64,000 nucleotides of DNA from an uncultured Eubacteriales bacterium. Lineage in GTDB: Bacteria > Bacillota > Clostridia > TANB77 > UBA1234. The notes under the pieces were generated by a model. The model made no database searches and was not told the origin of the DNA. It saw only the letters and a list, made by a program, of their open reading frames with translations. The position numbers and the translations under genes were made by a program. Shown here piece by piece: positions 1 to 8,664 of this stretch; within the stretch, counting starts at the first letter, position 1, and every line of letters begins with the position of its first letter. The DNA is taken from the NCBI GenBank assembly GCA_949283575.1, contig CASDSU010000005.1, positions 23,347-87,346 on the forward strand, given 5' to 3'.

Positions 1-63
1 AGAAGATTAAAATGTCCTAATTGTGGACAAATAAAATGGTGTAAGAAACGTCTTTCAAAGTGA
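1..63 (+). CDS. C-terminal end of a zinc-ribbon-like protein (partial)
   Basis: Only the last 20 codons lie in the window; the reading frame is open from base 1 to a TGA at 61-63. The peptide contains CPNCGQ and a later Cys in a Lys/Arg-rich tail, which looks like half of a zinc ribbon or a zinc-binding C-terminus. The family cannot be named from so little sequence. It converges tail to tail with the XRE gene, with only two bases between the stops and no room for a separate terminator. Confidence 0.45.
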   Translation, partial: RRLKCPNCGQIKWCKKRLSK

Positions 64-65
64 AA

Positions 66-659
66 CTATTTATCTTTTTTTGGAAAGATACTATCTTTTA
101 TTCCGACCCAAAGCAACAATGAAATTTGAGCCGGGATTCCTAAGATGAAAAGCGGCCATAAATTATATGATAAAAATTGTAAATAACAAGCAGCAATTAA
201 TGACCAAATAAAAACGGTAATAATATAAAAGATATAGATGCGGCGTCCCCAGCGATGATTTAAATAAAATAATAAAATGCATGAAGCGGGCACGGCCCAA
301 ACATAAGCTTGCCAAAACCAATTATCTGCAGTCATTCCCATCCAAACAAAAATAATGGTGGCTAACATCCAAATTAACGACACTAATAAGCAAACGATTG
401 AAATTTTATTGGATTTTTTAACTCTAAATTGAGCTTTAATTTTTTCATCGCCTTCGTGTGTTAAAAAATCTAATGTCACACCATAAAAAGCGCTAATTTT
501 ATATAATGTCTCTAAATCTGGCAAAGTGTCTCCGTTTTCCCATTTTGAGACTGCTTTATCTGAATAGCCAAACATTTCAGCCACTTCTAATTGGGTTAAT
601 TTTCTCTCTTTTCTTAATAATTGAAGGTTTTCTCCTACAATTTCTTTGATATTTTTCAT
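66..659 (-). CDS. XRE-family regulator with C-terminal membrane domain
   Basis: The N-terminal 70 residues form a Cro/C1-type helix-turn-helix (LTQLEVAEMFGYSDKAVSKWE), followed by a linker and about four hydrophobic segments (roughly residues 84-107, 115-133, 140-160 and 165-188). This is a membrane-tethered DNA-binding protein, a common architecture in low-GC Gram-positives; ligand and target genes are unknown. The start is supported by a TATAAT box seven bases upstream on the minus strand, which leaves essentially no 5' leader. It is divergent from the exported-protein operon starting at 823 and may control it, but that is inference. Confidence 0.8.
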   Translation of the reverse strand: MKNIKEIVGENLQLLRKERKLTQLEVAEMFGYSDKAVSKWENGDTLPDLETLYKISAFYGVTLDFLTHEGDEKIKAQFRVKKSNKISIVCLLVSLIWMLATIIFVWMGMTADNWFWQAYVWAVPASCILLFYLNHRWGRRIYIFYIITVFIWSLIAACYLQFLSYNLWPLFILGIPAQISLLLWVGIKDSIFPKKDK

Positions 660-666
660 GTTATTA

Positions 667-672
667 ATTATA
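667..672 (-). promoter_or_regulatory. -10 box of the XRE gene (leaderless arrangement)
   Basis: A perfect TATAAT reads on the minus strand and ends seven bases before the ATG at 659. A normal start point would fall on or next to the A of ATG. A weak TTTGAT lies at about the right place for a -35. Confidence 0.55.
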
Positions 673-808
673 ACTTTTTATCAGCACTAATCAAATATAT
701 TATTATGATTCTATTTTTTGTAGAATTGATTATTTTGCTCTAATTATTGGCGATTAATCTCTATTTTAAATATTTTACACAATAGCGTGATATATATGCA
801 TGTAAGAA

Positions 809-814
809 TATAAT
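809..814 (+). promoter_or_regulatory. -10 box of the 823 gene (leaderless arrangement)
   Basis: TATAAT lies eight bases before the ATG at 823, and no Shine-Dalgarno sequence lies between. Translation probably starts at or very near the 5' end of the mRNA. Confidence 0.55.
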
Positions 815-822
815 AGCCATGT

Positions 823-1716
823 ATGAAAAAGCTGACTTCAAAAACTAATCATATTATTGTTACCTCGATAGTTTGTTCACTAGCATTAATGGCAGGCACT
901 GGTCTTGGCATCTTTTTTGGAATGAAATATTTAAAAGCGGTCCCCAATTATAATTATTCTGCTGAAGCGTTGGAAGATGATTATCAATCGTTGATGAATC
1001 GCTACAGCAAGGCTAATGGTGATTATACAAATTTTAAAGGTTACGAATTGGCAAATATTGGCATATACAAATTCGATGAAACTACTAATCATTATAGTGT
1101 TACCGATGGGTGGGTCAAAGCAACTGGCATTACTCAAACTATTAAAGGGACATCTATTCGCCAAGAAAACGATTATTTTAATGAATCTATCTCTGCGTCT
1201 TCTATTGTTAAAGTTGCTAAACGTTTTTATCAAGATGAACCTAATCAAGTTAATTTATTTAATGGCAGTTCAATTAAAAATGGTTCTTCAGCGACATGGA
1301 ACGGGACTCCTAGCGATGTTTTAAATTGCGAAGAATATGAAGATTTGTGGGGGAAACAGTTGTCCAGATCATCGATTTATGTCATTTCTTCCAAAACAGT
1401 TTTGGATAGTTCTTTTTCATTAAATGATGAACAAAATTATGTAATTGATGTTGAATTAGACCCAGTTTTATCAGTAGTTAGATATGTTAAGCAAATGAAA
1501 GAAATGTCTAATTTAGAACGCTATCCAACATTTAGCAAAGTTCATATTCAATTTATTTTAGACAATCAATTAAATTTAATTAGTCGCTGTGTGAGCGAAC
1601 AATATGAAGTTTATAAATTAGGATTCCATCAATCCGATTCTGTTATCAATGAATATTATTATCAAGATGTTGAAATCGATATACCAGACTTATCGACAAA
1701 TTGCATTTATGAATAA
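823..1716 (+). CDS. Membrane-anchored exported protein, unknown function
   Basis: 297 residues. A single hydrophobic segment near residues 11-33 looks like an uncleaved signal anchor, so the remaining 260 or so residues should be outside the membrane. The outer part is rich in Asn, Ser and Tyr, and no conserved domain or catalytic motif is recognised. The next gene starts 12 bases after its stop behind AAGGAG, so the two form an operon. No homologous family can be named. Confidence 0.7.
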   Translation: MKKLTSKTNHIIVTSIVCSLALMAGTGLGIFFGMKYLKAVPNYNYSAEALEDDYQSLMNRYSKANGDYTNFKGYELANIGIYKFDETTNHYSVTDGWVKATGITQTIKGTSIRQENDYFNESISASSIVKVAKRFYQDEPNQVNLFNGSSIKNGSSATWNGTPSDVLNCEEYEDLWGKQLSRSSIYVISSKTVLDSSFSLNDEQNYVIDVELDPVLSVVRYVKQMKEMSNLERYPTFSKVHIQFILDNQLNLISRCVSEQYEVYKLGFHQSDSVINEYYYQDVEIDIPDLSTNCIYE

Positions 1717-1728
1717 GGAGTTTTTATT

Positions 1729-4581
1729 ATGAAACATTCGTTTTTGTTAAAGCAAACTGTGTTATTTGCCACATTGTTTGGAGTTAGTGGTGCGATTACA
1801 TATTATCTTTGTTATCGCAATTATACGCCACAATCAACAGAACAATTGCCAACCGATAATCCAAACACACCTTTAAAACCATCAGAAGTCTTATTTACAT
1901 CATTGATGAGTTTGAATAAGTTTAATATTGACGCTAATTTAGAGTTTACTTATCAGCAAGATATGACACATGGTTGTATCGACATACAAGGGGTAGCCGA
2001 TGTCAGCGATTTGTCTAATTTAAAAATTAGTGGGGATTTATTCGCTAATTATGGCGCTTCTTCTATCACAGGGTCTTTAGGATATTTTGATGAGACAATT
2101 TATGTTGATTACAATCAAAGCCATCTTAAATTAGAACAAGCTGATTTGTTTGATTTTATTGATATGCTCCCTTCTATGGGTGTCAATATTTCGATGCCAG
2201 AAGAAATCAAAACGTTAGATTTGAATGACGTGACATCAAAACTGAGCAATATGGAACCAACATCTTGTCCTGATGGGTATATGTTTGAATTGGCTTTAAA
2301 TGAAACAATTTCAGTTTTCTTCAAGAGCGATTTTAATTATCAGTTTACTGGATTAAGAACTAATAAGTTTTTTTACGATGATTTATTTGTATTTTTGGAT
2401 TGTGATATTAGTAGCGAAAATGTACCTACTGATGATTTGTTAAATCCAGAAACTATAGAAGGCGCTCCTACATATCAATCATTTAGACCAGCATTTAATT
2501 TAATCAATGGTTTTTATAATTTATTTCAAAATAAAAATAACACCTTCGGCTTAAACGTAAGTTTGGATAAACAAACTTTAAATGGTCTTGAAAATGTTAT
2601 CAGCATCAATGGTGATCTATCGTATGATTTAACTAATAATGCTGCATCTTTTGATATTGGGATTGATGAAAATAATAGACATCATCAATTTGGTTTATAT
2701 TTAAAAAATAATACTTTGTTTATCAATCAAGCTGATATAAACAAATTATCAATTCAAAATCAAACTACATCAAATTTGATTGATTATTTGTTAAATCAAA
2801 TTAGTGATGACACGATTAAAACTCTTTTAGATGATTTAACCACAACTATGAGTGGACCAGAATTGTCTAATTTGATTGCAAATTTAGAAAATTTAAATTC
2901 ATGGATAGTCGCAATAGATGTTTTAGAAGATAAAATTTCTATTACTATTGATTTATCGGTGTTTGGATTGCAAATTAATCAAATTACTATTTATGCTTCA
3001 ATTGATTATCAAACATTGTTAGGAATTCATTTAGATGATTATGAATATAATGGTTATATTGTCAATGTCGATATTGATGTCAAGCCATTCAATTTAGTTA
3101 GTCCAGTCACATCAGAATATGTTGCTTTAGATCCTGCTATGGAATTAGTACCAACTATTTTTAACTTAATTAATCAGGAACAATTTAGATTAGAGTTTAA
3201 CGGTGAAGTTACATCCTCTAGTGAAGAAGCTGCTCCTGTGTCAATTAATGGAGGGTTACAATTCGATGTTTTAGATACCTATGGATATGGTGAAGTCACA
3301 ATTGTTGATCAAACTAATTATACGCATAATTTGAAAGCTGATTATCGCCAAGATAAAACTTTGCTTTTTGCATATAACCAAACACTTCGTGGAAAACTTG
3401 ATGGTGCTGCAATTGATGATATTTATACTATGGTTGGAGATATCATTAACAATAAAGATGATCATTTTATGGAATTATTTGGTGACATATTACAAAAAAT
3501 TAGCGAGACGCCATTATATCAGGCATTAAATGGTGACATTGGTATTTTGTTTGCCACAAATACATTTAGCAATATTCAAATAACACCTACTACTATTAAT
3601 TTGGATTTAAGCGGCGCCTTAATTGGATTAGATTGCATTATGCATTTAACTATCAATTATGATTCTACGCATTTGTATGGTATCGAATTCAGTAATATAA
3701 ATTTCAATAACACTATTATTAATTTTAACATAAATTTGACTGACTTTGATCCTTCCTTAGAATCTACAAGATTAGATCCTATGAATACATATTTTGATTT
3801 TTCAGATATAAAATTATTACTTTCATTAGGTATTAACACTGCTGAATTTAATGATTATCGTTTAGTTGGGAAAGCAAATTTAAATATCCTTGGAATTATT
3901 GATAAAGATTTACCTATTGATTTAAGAATCAAAAATAATCAAGGAAATGTTTCTTTATCATTGGATTTAACAGATATACCTATCGTTGGGCTTGCAAATG
4001 GTGATCCTGATTATACCTCTACAAAATCCAGAACTGCTAGCATTTATTATCGGGACGGGTTGGTATATTTGAGAAGAACAGATCGCGTTTCTAATGGAAT
4101 TATTTTTACAACTCAATACGATGTTAATTATACTTCTGTTTGTCAATTGGATTATTTTATGGATAATATCATGTATTATTTGTGTGAATTTGTAATGGGC
4201 TTAAGAAGTTGGGTTATGGATCAAATTCAATCTTCTAATGTTGAAACCGATGGCCAAATTCAATACGAAAGCATATTAAAAGATTTCTATTATAAAGAAC
4301 AAGGCTCTTATTTCTTTATCGATATTAATATTGCTGAATTAGCACAAAATCCTGATTTGCAATCGCTGACTGTTAAAGTTCGCGTCAATAGCGAAACCGC
4401 TATGTTGTCAGGATTAGATATTAATCTAAATATCAGCGTTGGCATCACGATAAAAATTTCCGCATCATTAGATTTGGTTGATGTAGGTAGCGAAGTGGAT
4501 TTAACAGTAATGGATACATTTATTGCAGCTCATTGCAATGATGAGATAAATACTGTGATTAAAACTGCCACCAAGATTTAG
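1729..4581 (+). CDS. Large membrane-anchored exported protein, unknown function
   Basis: 950 residues with one N-terminal hydrophobic helix (about 9-27) and a very long, Asn/Asp/Ile-rich outer region. The pattern of alternating polar and hydrophobic residues suggests beta-rich repeated modules: stretches such as LDLSGALIGLDCIMHLTINY and VNVDIDVKPFNLVSP look like diverged copies of one lipid-binding-like or surface-exposed fold. No catalytic motif is seen. It follows the 823 gene in an operon (AAGGAG Shine-Dalgarno) and is closed by a strong terminator. A lipoprotein-like or surface structural role is only a guess. Confidence 0.7.
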   Translation: MKHSFLLKQTVLFATLFGVSGAITYYLCYRNYTPQSTEQLPTDNPNTPLKPSEVLFTSLMSLNKFNIDANLEFTYQQDMTHGCIDIQGVADVSDLSNLKISGDLFANYGASSITGSLGYFDETIYVDYNQSHLKLEQADLFDFIDMLPSMGVNISMPEEIKTLDLNDVTSKLSNMEPTSCPDGYMFELALNETISVFFKSDFNYQFTGLRTNKFFYDDLFVFLDCDISSENVPTDDLLNPETIEGAPTYQSFRPAFNLINGFYNLFQNKNNTFGLNVSLDKQTLNGLENVISINGDLSYDLTNNAASFDIGIDENNRHHQFGLYLKNNTLFINQADINKLSIQNQTTSNLIDYLLNQISDDTIKTLLDDLTTTMSGPELSNLIANLENLNSWIVAIDVLEDKISITIDLSVFGLQINQITIYASIDYQTLLGIHLDDYEYNGYIVNVDIDVKPFNLVSPVTSEYVALDPAMELVPTIFNLINQEQFRLEFNGEVTSSSEEAAPVSINGGLQFDVLDTYGYGEVTIVDQTNYTHNLKADYRQDKTLLFAYNQTLRGKLDGAAIDDIYTMVGDIINNKDDHFMELFGDILQKISETPLYQALNGDIGILFATNTFSNIQITPTTINLDLSGALIGLDCIMHLTINYDSTHLYGIEFSNINFNNTIINFNINLTDFDPSLESTRLDPMNTYFDFSDIKLLLSLGINTAEFNDYRLVGKANLNILGIIDKDLPIDLRIKNNQGNVSLSLDLTDIPIVGLANGDPDYTSTKSRTASIYYRDGLVYLRRTDRVSNGIIFTTQYDVNYTSVCQLDYFMDNIMYYLCEFVMGLRSWVMDQIQSSNVETDGQIQYESILKDFYYKEQGSYFFIDINIAELAQNPDLQSLTVKVRVNSETAMLSGLDINLNISVGITIKISASLDLVDVGSEVDLTVMDTFIAAHCNDEINTVIKTATKI

Positions 4582-4588
4582 ATTAATT

Positions 4589-4614
4589 AGGATTGCAATA
4601 GCAATCCTTTTATT
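4589..4614 (+). terminator. Rho-independent terminator of the 823-4581 operon
   Basis: AGGATTGC and GCAATCCT form a perfect 8-bp stem around an AATA loop, followed by a T-rich tail. Confidence 0.85.
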
Positions 4615-4638
4615 ATTTCAAATATAATTAAAATAATA

Positions 4639-4644
4639 TATAAT
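4639..4644 (+). promoter_or_regulatory. -10 box of the 4653 gene (leaderless arrangement)
   Basis: TATAAT ends eight bases before the ATG at 4653, with no Shine-Dalgarno sequence between them. Confidence 0.5.
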
Positions 4645-4652
4645 TATCTCAT

Positions 4653-5558
4653 ATGAGTTCTAATGTATTTGCAACTACTGATTTAAATTTAAGCTCGCAT
4701 CGGCATAAAAGTGTTTTTGATACTAGAATTGCAATCATTGATTTTTTAAGAGGATTTTGTTTAATTTTGGTCTTTTTTGATCATATTATGTATGATTTAA
4801 GGGATTATTTACCTGGAATATTAAATGCAATTGATTATGGGAATGGTTTTTGGACTGATTTTTTGCATTCATATATTTATAAATATTATTTTAATGCTTG
4901 GTATTATGCTATCGTTCGTGAAATGGCGTTGATGACATTTGTTTTTTTAAGTGGTATCTCTTGTGCATTTTCAAAAAATAATGCAAAAAGAGCAATTAAA
5001 ATGCTTTTGTTTAGTAGTGGTTTAGCTTTAATTACTAACTTAATCAATGCTTATTTGCATACTCCATTGTTAACCGGTAAACCAATTTTTAGTGATAGTC
5101 AAGTTCTACTTATCAATTTTAATATAATCGCAGTCATCTCTTGTTGTGTCTTACTTTATAGTGTTTTTGAAAAATTTAACGCTAAAGGTATTTTTTGGGT
5201 AACATTTTCATTGTTGATGTTTTCTATGTTTATATTGCCCGCCTTTTATCAACAAATTGGGGATCAAGCATTTTTATATTGGCCATTTTGGGCCCCAGAT
5301 AAAATTGTAATAAACAATCATCCATATTTACATAGTGACTATATGTCGTTGTTTCCATATATTATTGGATTTTTCATCGGTGCATTAGTGGCAAAGACAT
5401 GGTATAAAGATCCAAGCTTACATTTAAATCATAATTATCGATGGATGAGACCGGTTTGTTTTATTGGGAGAAATTCTTTATGGTTTTATCTTGGTCATCA
5501 AATTGTTTTTGTTGCCATATTCATATTAATCAGCATTTGTCTTGGAGTTTATAGTTAA
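4653..5558 (+). CDS. DUF1624 / heparan-alpha-glucosaminide N-acetyltransferase-like membrane protein
   Basis: 301 residues with about seven to eight hydrophobic helices. The N-terminal motif RIAIIDFLRGFCLILVFFDH is the signature of DUF1624 proteins (bacterial relatives of HGSNAT and of acyltransferase-3 enzymes), where the Arg-Gly and the His in the first helix are conserved. A second conserved zone is YLGHQIVF near the C-terminus. Such proteins are thought to move acetyl or acyl groups across the membrane to a sugar or lipid; the substrate is not known. It overlaps the ribosome-binding region of the next gene, suggesting a shared transcript. Confidence 0.75.
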   Translation: MSSNVFATTDLNLSSHRHKSVFDTRIAIIDFLRGFCLILVFFDHIMYDLRDYLPGILNAIDYGNGFWTDFLHSYIYKYYFNAWYYAIVREMALMTFVFLSGISCAFSKNNAKRAIKMLLFSSGLALITNLINAYLHTPLLTGKPIFSDSQVLLINFNIIAVISCCVLLYSVFEKFNAKGIFWVTFSLLMFSMFILPAFYQQIGDQAFLYWPFWAPDKIVINNHPYLHSDYMSLFPYIIGFFIGALVAKTWYKDPSLHLNHNYRWMRPVCFIGRNSLWFYLGHQIVFVAIFILISICLGVYS

Positions 5559-5559
5559 T

Positions 5560-7068
5560 ATGGGTTTATATTACGATTTGCATTGTGCTTTTGAAAAATT
5601 TCCCAATAAAAAAGCATTATTCTATCGTGGCCATTTTTATACTTATCGTTATTTTTTAAATCAAATTAATTTATTGAGTGAATATCTAGTTTCTCGATTG
5701 CAACTTCACCAAAGCAATGTTGTTTCTATTTGTCTTGATAACTCACCTTTTTCATTAGCGTTAATTTATGCATGCAATCGTTTAGGAATTATCATTCATT
5801 TAATTAATCCTACATTAAGCGGTGATGAAATAATAATGTTTGATAGCATTTGTAATTCTAGGATTATGTTTTTAGAAAAAGATATCTACATTGAAAATTA
5901 CAAATTGTTTAGTAACATTAAAGAAAAAATAACAGTTATTGATAATGAAACATTTGATTTTAATCCGAACATATCTTTTAAAAAACTAATCAAAAATATC
6001 AAATATTATAGACTTCCAAAAGTAGGTATTCCTTTTTCTTATCGCGTATCAAAACGCAAAGCGATTTCAAGTTTTGATTTTCATAATTTAGATGTTATTG
6101 CCGTTATTGGCGCTAATGAAAGATATAATGAAACGCCATATATTTGTTGTTTTTCCAATAAAAACTTGCACGCCGCTAGTTTTAATCAGTCTAAATTTTT
6201 TGATTCTTTTAATGGGCAAATAGTGTGGAGTGATTTTTCATTGATGTCAATTCCTGGACTAATTAGTTTTTATCATTCGCCATTATTGAACGGAATCACA
6301 TTGTGCATGGACCGTTATAAAGATGATTACAAAACTAAAAAAATATTAAAAAGTGGAAAAATAGGTGTTTTTTGTGGTGATTATCAAAGTTATGATCTAC
6401 TTTTTGAAAGCAATGAAAAATTATTGTATCGTTTTTTAAACAAATTAAAAGCAGGGGTTGTCTATAACGATTATGAAAGATATCGTTTAAAAACCAAATG
6501 GTCTTTAGCATCATCAAAATGTCGACAAACACCAAAATTTTACTCGGTGTTAGGAAGCGTTGAAACATGTGGATTTTTTGCAAGCAAGCAGTACTTTGTT
6601 GAAAGCGATGAGACATTTGGAAAACTAATCGAAGGGATTGATGCTATCTTAGTTAAAACTAATCCATTAAGTAAAAAAGGAAAATTATATTTAAAATCTG
6701 ACAGCAACATGATTGCTTATTATAAAGAGCCTAAAAAGACGGACGAACTATATTATAATGGATATTTAAATAGTCAATTTATAGTTTCTTTTGATAAGGA
6801 AAAACGAATTTATATCCATTTTGATCGACGCAACCAGAATTATTTGGTTCGCGGTGTATATATTAAATTTTTAAAACAATTTTTTGATACAATTCCAGGT
6901 GTTAAAATGATTAGTTTTTCTAATGATGAAAATCAAGTTGACACTATTAAAATGAAAGTGGTAGTCAACCATTTGCTAAGTGCAGAAATTCAAAAAGAGA
7001 TAGAAAATTACTTTTCTACCCATTTAAAAAAACGAAATGTTACATATCAAATTATTAAAGAAGATTAG
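5560..7068 (+). CDS. Degenerate AMP-binding (ANL superfamily)-like protein
   Basis: 502 residues from the ATG at 5560, preceded by GGAG; an upstream TTG at 5542 lies inside the preceding gene and is less likely. The N-terminal half (FEKFPNKKALFY, SICLDNSPFSLALIYACNRLGIIIHLINPTLS) matches the opening of acyl-CoA/acyl-ACP ligases, and the stretch from GKLYLKSDSNMIAYYKEPKK to DELYYNGYL matches the usual region before the hinge. The ATP-binding P-loop (normally YTSGTTGxPKG) is not recognisable, and the expected TGD after the hinge region reads NSQF. It may be a non-catalytic or highly diverged adenylation protein, perhaps making an acyl donor for the adjacent acyltransferase. It converges with the CDF gene with a 4-base overlap. 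Confidence 0.6.
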   Translation: MGLYYDLHCAFEKFPNKKALFYRGHFYTYRYFLNQINLLSEYLVSRLQLHQSNVVSICLDNSPFSLALIYACNRLGIIIHLINPTLSGDEIIMFDSICNSRIMFLEKDIYIENYKLFSNIKEKITVIDNETFDFNPNISFKKLIKNIKYYRLPKVGIPFSYRVSKRKAISSFDFHNLDVIAVIGANERYNETPYICCFSNKNLHAASFNQSKFFDSFNGQIVWSDFSLMSIPGLISFYHSPLLNGITLCMDRYKDDYKTKKILKSGKIGVFCGDYQSYDLLFESNEKLLYRFLNKLKAGVVYNDYERYRLKTKWSLASSKCRQTPKFYSVLGSVETCGFFASKQYFVESDETFGKLIEGIDAILVKTNPLSKKGKLYLKSDSNMIAYYKEPKKTDELYYNGYLNSQFIVSFDKEKRIYIHFDRRNQNYLVRGVYIKFLKQFFDTIPGVKMISFSNDENQVDTIKMKVVVNHLLSAEIQKEIENYFSTHLKKRNVTYQIIKED

Positions 7069-8243
7069 TTATTATAGTTGCGATCTATTTTGATGACAGC
7101 ATTATAAGTAGAATTAAGATTTTCTACCTGTGTTTTTATATTTTGAATAAGTTTATCATCGCTAATTTTTAAATTAGGAGATACTAAAACATCAAATAAT
7201 ACATTTGTGTGAGTTGGACCGCTTACTACCCTTAAATCATGAATAGTTAACGTCTTATCAATTTGATGTACAATTTGGCTTATTTTGGTTTTTAATTCTG
7301 GCAATAAAACATTTTTAGTATCAACAGGATCCATATGAATTGTTAAACTAATACCATATTTTTTTGAAATGTCACTTTCGATATTATCAATTAAATCATG
7401 AGCGACCATCATGTTTTCATATCCATCAACTTCAACATGAACCGAAACAAAAATTTTAGTGTGGCCATATGAATGGCATATTAAATCATGAATTCCTAAT
7501 ACACCTTCATATGAAACGATATCTTTAACAATATTTTGCACAAATTGGGAGTCGGGAGTTAATCCAATAAGTGGCGAAGCAGTTTCGATTGTTGATTTAA
7601 TACCAGAATATAAAATAAATAAAGCGATGCACAAAGAAATAGATGGGTCAAGCCACCATAATCCCGACACGAAACGAGTAATTATTGCCGCTATTAAAAC
7701 TCCAGATGTGCATATAACATCATTAAAACTATCTTTCATAGAGGCTTTTAAAGATTCTGAATTTATCGCTTTCCCTAATCCATAATAAAATAATCCTAAT
7801 AAAATTTTAAAAACAATTGCCCCCGCTAAAATTATAAACGCATATATATCATATGTAGGTGCATCTTCATGATTAATCAGTTTCATAACTGATGAATATC
7901 CAAGAACAATAGCAACTGCAATGATAATAAACGATATTATCATGCCAGTTATATATTCAACGCGTTCATGGCCATAAGGATGTTTTTCATCAGCTGGTTT
8001 AGATGCAATTTTAAAACCAAACAAATTGACAAAACACGAAAATAAGTCGGTTAAATTATTGATAGCATCAGAAATAATAGACATTGATAAAGAAATAATT
8101 CCTATAGTAATTTTAAAACCAAACAAAATTAAATTAATAATTATTCCACCAACCGATGCTAATATACCATGCTTTTCTCTTACCTTTGGATTGTTAATTT
8201 GTTGGTAATTTTTAATAAACAGTTTTCTTAATAAATTAATCAT
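7065..8243 (-). CDS. Cation diffusion facilitator (CDF) family efflux transporter
   Basis: 392 residues, slightly long for the family because of a C-terminal extension. Six membrane helices cover roughly residues 28-220; the metal-site motif DAINNLTD (59-66) and HPYGHERVEY between helices 2 and 3 are typical of CDF proteins, and DSFND marks the matching site in helix 5. The cytoplasmic C-terminal domain contains HDLICHSYGHTKIFVSVHVE, the dimer-forming metal-binding fold. It should export Zn2+, Fe2+ or Mn2+ using the proton gradient; which metal cannot be read from the sequence. A minus-strand TATAAT lies seven bases before its ATG. Confidence 0.9.
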   Translation of the reverse strand: MINLLRKLFIKNYQQINNPKVREKHGILASVGGIIINLILFGFKITIGIISLSMSIISDAINNLTDLFSCFVNLFGFKIASKPADEKHPYGHERVEYITGMIISFIIIAVAIVLGYSSVMKLINHEDAPTYDIYAFIILAGAIVFKILLGLFYYGLGKAINSESLKASMKDSFNDVICTSGVLIAAIITRFVSGLWWLDPSISLCIALFILYSGIKSTIETASPLIGLTPDSQFVQNIVKDIVSYEGVLGIHDLICHSYGHTKIFVSVHVEVDGYENMMVAHDLIDNIESDISKKYGISLTIHMDPVDTKNVLLPELKTKISQIVHQIDKTLTIHDLRVVSGPTHTNVLFDVLVSPNLKISDDKLIQNIKTQVENLNSTYNAVIKIDRNYNN

Positions 8244-8250
8244 TCTACGT

Positions 8251-8256
8251 ATTATA
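8251..8256 (-). promoter_or_regulatory. Extended -10 box of the CDF gene (leaderless arrangement)
   Basis: On the minus strand TGATATAAT is followed by seven bases and the ATG at 8243. The TGn before TATAAT is the extended -10 form. No Shine-Dalgarno sequence is present. Confidence 0.55.
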
Positions 8257-8294
8257 TCATAATAAAAAAAGTAGTTAAGATATTTTTACAATGT

Positions 8295-8300
8295 TATAAT
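8295..8300 (+). promoter_or_regulatory. Extended -10 box of tRNA-Leu
   Basis: TGTTATAAT is an extended -10 box. The tRNA begins 10 bases after it, leaving a very short 5' leader. Confidence 0.55.
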
Positions 8301-8310
8301 CATTCAAGAT

Positions 8311-8395
8311 GCGGTTGTGGTGTAATTGGTAGACACGTTAGATTCAGATTCTAATGAGGCAACTCGTGCAGGTTCAAGTCCTGTCAACCGCACCA
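8311..8395 (+). tRNA. tRNA-Leu (anticodon CAG)
   Basis: The acceptor stem pairs GCGGTTG (8311-8317) with CAACCGC (8385-8391), and ACCA is encoded. The anticodon stem TTAGA/TCTAA (8338-8342, 8350-8354) holds the loop TTCAGAT, giving anticodon CAG at 8345-8347, which reads CUG. The long variable arm TGAGGCAACTCGT and the TTCAAGT T-loop fit a class II leucine tRNA. A genomic island begins at its CCA end. Confidence 0.97.
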
Positions 8396-8421
8396 TCTAA
8401 TAACTAACGTTTTGATACAAA
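8394..8421 (+). repeat. Left copy of the island-flanking direct repeat
   Basis: 28 bases starting at the last two bases of the tRNA CCA match 61975-62002 at 26 of 28 positions, in the same orientation. The shared core is ATAACTAAC, then A or G, then TTTTGATACAAA. The position at the 3' end of a tRNA and the pairing with a second copy 53.6 kb away make it a candidate attachment-site relic. Confidence 0.6.
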
Positions 8422-8448
8422 GAAAGGTGTCGAAATGTCCTAATAATT

Positions 8449-8471
8449 GTCCGAGAAATCGGGCATTTTTT
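8449..8471 (+). terminator. Terminator downstream of tRNA-Leu
   Basis: GTCCGA and TCGGGC form a 6-bp stem closed by a GAAA tetraloop, followed by A and six T. The terminator at 62030-62053 has the same architecture, with stem changes that keep pairing. Confidence 0.8.
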
Positions 8472-8535
8472 AATTTTAGGGGTTTCTCTAATTGATGTTT
8501 TTAGGTTCGAACGGACAAATTTATGAAAAATGTCG

Positions 8536-8567
8536 CTACTAGCGAAACAACAACCTACTAGAGAAAC
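8536..8567 (+). repeat. CTACTAG-type repeat, copy A (two direct units)
   Basis: CTACTAGCGAAAC (8536-8548) and CTACTAGAGAAAC (8555-8567) are direct repeats; AACGACACCC follows. Read on the minus strand the stretch resembles the right half of the 117-bp repeats at 56894 and 61864. It lies in the 190-base gap between the tRNA terminator and the first methylase, which otherwise holds only AT-rich sequence and the leader element. Confidence 0.55.
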
Positions 8568-8614
8568 GGCAAAAACGACACCCTTAGAATTCGATATTTT
8601 TATATAAATTAGTG

Positions 8615-8655
8615 GGTGAACAATCCTATCTCATTTGCTCCTTAACTCTTGGAGG
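8615..8655 (+). promoter_or_regulatory. Conserved leader element L1 before the C5 methylase
   Basis: GGTGAAC (8615) is followed exactly 21 bases later by TGCTCC (8636) and then GGAGG (8651). The same order and 21-base spacing occur at 18571 and 52673. TGCTCC can pair with the GGAG of the ribosome-binding site, so the element could hide the start of translation. Confidence 0.45.
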
Positions 8656-8664
8656 TGCATATGC

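Noticed and set aside
8500..8520. A tRNA-like T-arm (GGTTCGAAC) near 8507
   Set aside because: No acceptor, D or anticodon stems can be built around it.
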